Positions 60,303 to 64,000 of a stretch of DNA of 64,000 nt are shown piece by piece. A program made the position numbers and the translations under genes. The stretch is from contig NZ_JBFTXJ020000010.1 in assembly GCF_041379945.2 (NCBI RefSeq), forward strand, positions 1 through 64,000, given 5' to 3'. The notes below the pieces were generated by a model that was given only the letters and a program-made list of their open reading frames with translations, was not told where the DNA came from and did no database searches. The stretch is from Aneurinibacillus sp. REN35 (lineage in GTDB: Bacteria; Bacillota; Bacilli; Aneurinibacillales; Aneurinibacillaceae). Numbering within the stretch: position 1 is the first letter of the stretch; each line of letters starts with the position of its first letter.

Positions 60303-63300
60303 GTGAGTGGAATGATTGAAACAATGGAGCGCCTGACACAGGCACAGGAGGAGCGGAATGCTGTATCCGCCGAGGTATTATATTATCGCATTGAGAAATT
60401 AAAACAAAACTTCGCTTTGGCCGGAGATGAGAAAAACGCCAAAAAAGCGGAGCAGTTGCTTGAAAAGTTATACAAAAAAGAATTTACTGTCGCTTTCTGC
60501 GGACATTTCTCTGCTGGTAAATCAAGCATGATTAATGCGTTGATGGGAAGCCAGGTGCTGCCATCAAGCCCGATTCCGACGAGCGCTAATGTGGTAAGCA
60601 TCAAAACCGGAAAGAAGTCGGCAAGGGTCTTCTTCAAACATCGTGCTCCGATGGATGTCGGGGCTGATTATGATGTCAGTGAGCTTAAAAAATACGCAAT
60701 CAATGGTGATGAAGTAGAGACCATTGAGTTGTACTATCCGTCCAATCTGCTTGGTGAAGCCATCAGTATTATGGATACGCCGGGTATTGATTCAACGGAT
60801 GATGCACATAAGGTATCAACGGAGTCCTCCCTTCATCTCTCGGATGCCGTATTGTATGTCATGGATTATAACCATGTTCAATCGGAAGTGAACTTTCAGT
60901 TTACGAAAACATTGAAGGATCGAGGAGTTCCCGTATATTTGGTTATTAATCAGATCGATAAGCACGTGGACTTTGAATTGAGCTTTGCAGCGTACCGTCA
61001 GAGTGTTATTGAGGCGTTTCGGCATTGGGATATTGAGCCGGATGGCATTTATTTTACAACGTTAAAGGACGCCACTCATCCCGAGAATGAGTGGGCTGAG
61101 CTGCTTGAGAAACTTGGCGAGCTTTTCAAAAACAAAGAAACGCTTATTATTCCAAGTATTATGCGGGCTGCAATGTATTTGATTGAGGAACACCGAAGAT
61201 TTCTCCATGATATGCATGCTCAAGAGCGTGAGCCGTATGAGCGCTTGGTCAAAGAGCGGGCAGAGGAGGGAGATGTGCAGAAGCAGTATGCAGAACTGTC
61301 CGCACGTCTGTCGGCCCTGTTTGAACCGGCCGATCAGCTTGAAAAACAGGGGAAGCAAGAACTGCAGAACATTCTTGAGAATGCTCCGTTAATTCCGTTC
61401 TCCACACGTGAGCTGGCTCGTCTCTTTCTAGAGAGCCGACAGCCTGGCTTTAAGGTTGGATTCTTATTCTCGGGCAATAAGACAAAGGAAGAAAAAGCGA
61501 AGCGGCTGCAGGAGTTGCATGCGGAGCTTTCTCAGAATGCATCTGCGCACTTGGAATGGCATATTAAGGGGCTTTTGCGTATTCTTCCTGAAACGTATGG
61601 GTATGATGACAGCGAGTATCAGAAGCAGGTTATGGATTTTGCTGTTCCTCTCTCTGAGACGCTAATAGAGAATGAAGTCAAAACAGGAGCTCTGACAGGC
61701 GGCGAGGCAATTCTTAATTACTCCAAAGATATCGCCAATGCAGTGAAGAATCTGTATCGCCGCAAAGCAGCGGATATGATTGAGCGTGCAGCACAGGCTA
61801 TGCGCAAGCAGGCAGAGGGTGAAGCAGCGGAGCTTACACAGCAGCTTGATTCGATTCGTGAATGGAAAGAGGCTGAAGACAAGTTAACGACATTGGCTGA
61901 ACAGGAGATTCGTACCCAGCACAAACTGTCTGATATGGTATGGAAGGGAGCACCAGGCGAGGAGCAGGCGGCACCACTTCCAGCCTATGAGCAGCAGGCG
62001 GCAGAGCGGACGGCAGCAACGAGCGCTTCACCTGCACACATAGAAGCAAAGCCAATCCGCCTGACGACGGCTAAAGAAGTGGGGCGACAGGATACAGGCT
62101 ATACGTCCGCAATAAAAAAGGACTACAAAGCGCAGCGTGTGCAGACCGCTGATATGCTTCGCCAAAGCGCTCATACGATCCATGATGTTCCAGGGTTATC
62201 CGGTATTGCACGCGCGATGGAGCAGCGTGCAGAACGCCTAGACAAGAACCGCTTTACTGTAGCGTTGTTCGGTGCTTTCAGTGCGGGGAAATCTTCATTT
62301 GCCAATGCGTTGATGGGTGATTTAATTCTTCCGGTTTCTCCAAATCCGACGACGGCTGCTATTAATAAGATTTTACCGCCGGATGAGCACAATCCGCATG
62401 CCAGCGTACGCGTCCGTTTGAAAACGGAGCAGGATATTACAAGCGATGTGCTTCATTCACTTGATGTGTTCGGTGTGCAGGCGAATACCATTCAAGAGGC
62501 AATTGAGCAGACCGCGACTCTTGATGCAGGAGACATTCACCCGACAGCAAAACCGCATTATAGTTTTCTTCGCGCGGTACAGAAAGGGTTCGGTGAGATC
62601 GTCTCTCGTCTTGGCGAAGATCTTATTATCGGCCTTCAAGAGTTTCAGGAGTTTGTTGCGCAGGAGCATAAAGCGTGCTTTGTGGAATGGATTGAGTTGT
62701 ATTACGATTGTCCGCTCACACAGCAGGGCATCATTCTTGTGGATACGCCGGGTGCCGATTCAATTAACGCTCGTCATACAGGCGTTGCTTTTGAGTACAT
62801 CAAAAACGCCGATGCTGTATTGTTCGTCACATATTATAATCATGCATTCTCACATGCAGACCGCGAATTTCTCATACAGTTAGGGCGCGTTAAAGATACG
62901 TTTGCTATGGATAAGATGTTCTTTATCGTAAATGCGGCGGACTTGGCCCAATCGAAAGAAGAGTTGGACGGCGTAGTAGATCATGTTGTACAAAATCTGG
63001 CTACGTGCGGAATTGTTCGTCCGCGCATTTATCCCGTATCGAGTCAGACTGCGCTCTTGGCTCGCATGGATGAGAAGGGCAAGCTGAGCGAATCAGCCGC
63101 AGGTATTCTTCGCAAACGATTGGGTATAAGGGAAGGGGAGGCACTTCCGGCTACAGAGGAAGCACTAAGCTTCTCCGGGCTTGCACATTTCGAAGAAGAA
63201 TTCATTTCCTTTACGCTTGAAGAACTTATGCAGATTGCTCTTAATGAAGCATTTGCTGAAGTTCGTCGCAGCATAAAAACGATGGATGATCTCATCCTAG

Positions 63301-64000
63301 CTGCGCGTCAGGATGTGAGCCTGCGTGAGCGCAAGCTGATTGAGGCTAAGAGTCATCAGGACCGTGCGCTGCAGGAGATTCATCAATGGGATACAACGGC
63401 TGATGTTCAGGCGGTAGAGAAGGAAATACAAGAACTTACGTATTATGTTAAGCAGAGGGTTATGCTGCGCTTTAGCGAGGCATTTCGCCATTCATTCAAT
63501 CCTTCGTCAATCCAAAATGACGGACGGGATTTGAAGAAGGCATTGCAGCAGGGACTTGAAGAATTATCACGTTTCCTGGCGTTTGATTTGGCACAGGAGA
63601 TGCGTGCCACAGCGCTGCGTATTGAGAAGTTCATGGCAGGCATAGGAGTGAAAATGCTTGAGCGGCTTGCGGTACGTATGCAGATCGAACACTTCGAACT
63701 TCGAACATGGGAGCAGCCTGCATATGACACGCCCGAGTTTGCCGCACAGTTCCCAGAAGGAACGACCAATGAGCTGCGAGGTTCGCTCAGCTTGTTTAAA
63801 AATCCGAAGCAGTTTTTTGAACAGGGCGGTCATGAAAAAATGAGGGAATCACTCGAACAGAAATATCAAAACCCGGTGCAGGCATATATAGGTGAAGGCG
63901 AGCACATTTTGCGCGAATACTATCTTGCGGCATTTCTGCATGAAATAAAGCAAGCTCGCACGCGTGCAGAAACGGAAGTGGAAGAGCATTTTGCAGGTCT
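60303..64000 (+). CDS. dynA: Double dynamin-like GTPase (DynA), 3' end cut by window
   Basis: More than 1,230 codons to the window edge without a stop. Two dynamin-family GTPase units: the first with P-loop GHFSAGKSS and switch DTPGIDS near residues 67-165, the second with GAFSAGKSS (about 655) and DTPGADS (about 815). Long coiled stalks follow each. It matches DynA (YpbR) of B. subtilis, a fused bacterial dynamin that tethers and fuses membranes and protects against phage or antibiotic damage. Start is GTG 60303 after AGAGGAG, or ATG 60312. Confidence 0.92.
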   Translation, partial: MSGMIETMERLTQAQEERNAVSAEVLYYRIEKLKQNFALAGDEKNAKKAEQLLEKLYKKEFTVAFCGHFSAGKSSMINALMGSQVLPSSPIPTSANVVSIKTGKKSARVFFKHRAPMDVGADYDVSELKKYAINGDEVETIELYYPSNLLGEAISIMDTPGIDSTDDAHKVSTESSLHLSDAVLYVMDYNHVQSEVNFQFTKTLKDRGVPVYLVINQIDKHVDFELSFAAYRQSVIEAFRHWDIEPDGIYFTTLKDATHPENEWAELLEKLGELFKNKETLIIPSIMRAAMYLIEEHRRFLHDMHAQEREPYERLVKERAEEGDVQKQYAELSARLSALFEPADQLEKQGKQELQNILENAPLIPFSTRELARLFLESRQPGFKVGFLFSGNKTKEEKAKRLQELHAELSQNASAHLEWHIKGLLRILPETYGYDDSEYQKQVMDFAVPLSETLIENEVKTGALTGGEAILNYSKDIANAVKNLYRRKAADMIERAAQAMRKQAEGEAAELTQQLDSIREWKEAEDKLTTLAEQEIRTQHKLSDMVWKGAPGEEQAAPLPAYEQQAAERTAATSASPAHIEAKPIRLTTAKEVGRQDTGYTSAIKKDYKAQRVQTADMLRQSAHTIHDVPGLSGIARAMEQRAERLDKNRFTVALFGAFSAGKSSFANALMGDLILPVSPNPTTAAINKILPPDEHNPHASVRVRLKTEQDITSDVLHSLDVFGVQANTIQEAIEQTATLDAGDIHPTAKPHYSFLRAVQKGFGEIVSRLGEDLIIGLQEFQEFVAQEHKACFVEWIELYYDCPLTQQGIILVDTPGADSINARHTGVAFEYIKNADAVLFVTYYNHAFSHADREFLIQLGRVKDTFAMDKMFFIVNAADLAQSKEELDGVVDHVVQNLATCGIVRPRIYPVSSQTALLARMDEKGKLSESAAGILRKRLGIREGEALPATEEALSFSGLAHFEEEFISFTLEELMQIALNEAFAEVRRSIKTMDDLILAARQDVSLRERKLIEAKSHQDRALQEIHQWDTTADVQAVEKEIQELTYYVKQRVMLRFSEAFRHSFNPSSIQNDGRDLKKALQQGLEELSRFLAFDLAQEMRATALRIEKFMAGIGVKMLERLAVRMQIEHFELRTWEQPAYDTPEFAAQFPEGTTNELRGSLSLFKNPKQFFEQGGHEKMRESLEQKYQNPVQAYIGEGEHILREYYLAAFLHEIKQARTRAETEVEEHFAG

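Noticed and set aside
62446-62883. A 145-codon frame inside the dynamin gene
   Set aside because: It lies wholly inside the continuous dynA frame, which shows clear GTPase motifs.
1-64000. CRISPR array or ribosomal RNA operon
   Set aside because: No regularly spaced short repeats and no rRNA-like sequence were seen; the tRNA cluster at the left end may follow an rRNA operon outside the window.

Overview
The window looks like a chromosomal segment of an aerobic, endospore-forming Bacillales bacterium. The evidence is an alpha/beta-type small acid-soluble spore protein (58340-58543), two orphan sporulation-type histidine kinases, a YqzM-like miniprotein, YlaN, a 6S-like RNA and strong AGGAGG ribosome binding sites. 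Aneurinibacillus/Brevibacillus-like organisms are my best guess, but the sequence alone does not prove the genus. Most of the window has moderate GC. The 0.68-11.05 kb stretch is clearly AT-rich and foreign.

Layout. 1-760: a tRNA cluster (fMet, Pro, Cys, Leu, Val). 681-11048: a 10.3-kb integrative element inserted in tRNA-Val, bounded by 77-bp direct repeats. It carries a tyrosine integrase, an unknown 120-aa protein, an AEP-type primase with a zinc finger, and a three-gene Lamassu/ABC-3C-like defence operon (nuclease-like effector, small middle component, SMC-like ATPase). 11.05-14.45 kb: a scar of older integrations (an integrase pseudogene, a duplicated end sequence, a fragment of an OLD/AAA-type ATPase, decayed DNA) around a TetR/hydrolase pair. 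14.45-26 kb: DUF421, a chemoreceptor behind a c-di-GMP-I riboswitch, gamma-glutamyltranspeptidase, a TetR/MFS pair, a second chemoreceptor, two decayed genes and an odd ketoacyl synthase.

26-36 kb holds a catabolic locus. A PAS/sigma-54 activator sits between two divergent sets of genes, and each set begins with a clean -24/-12 sigma-54 promoter. The gene set (APH-type kinase, ACAD10/11-like acyl-CoA dehydrogenase, SDR, acyl-CoA synthetase, sigma-54 activator) parallels the levulinate / 4-hydroxyacid (Lva) pathway of Pseudomonas. To this it adds an MFS carrier, an M20 hydrolase and a ComB-family phosphatase.

36-54 kb is rich in metal and iron functions: a Fur-boxed FecCD/FecE siderophore importer with its lipoprotein, YlaN, Dps, a Fur-boxed 34-aa membrane peptide, a P1B-4 metal exporter (PfeT/ZosA-like) and ferritin. 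Two sporulation-type kinases, DHFR, an SLH protein, DedA and a 6S-like RNA are interspersed. 53.4-64 kb holds housekeeping genes: ResA-like thioredoxin, GDPD, tRNA-Gln, methyltransferase, Amt, HxlR, SASP, PPK2 and the start of a double dynamin (DynA), which is cut by the window end.
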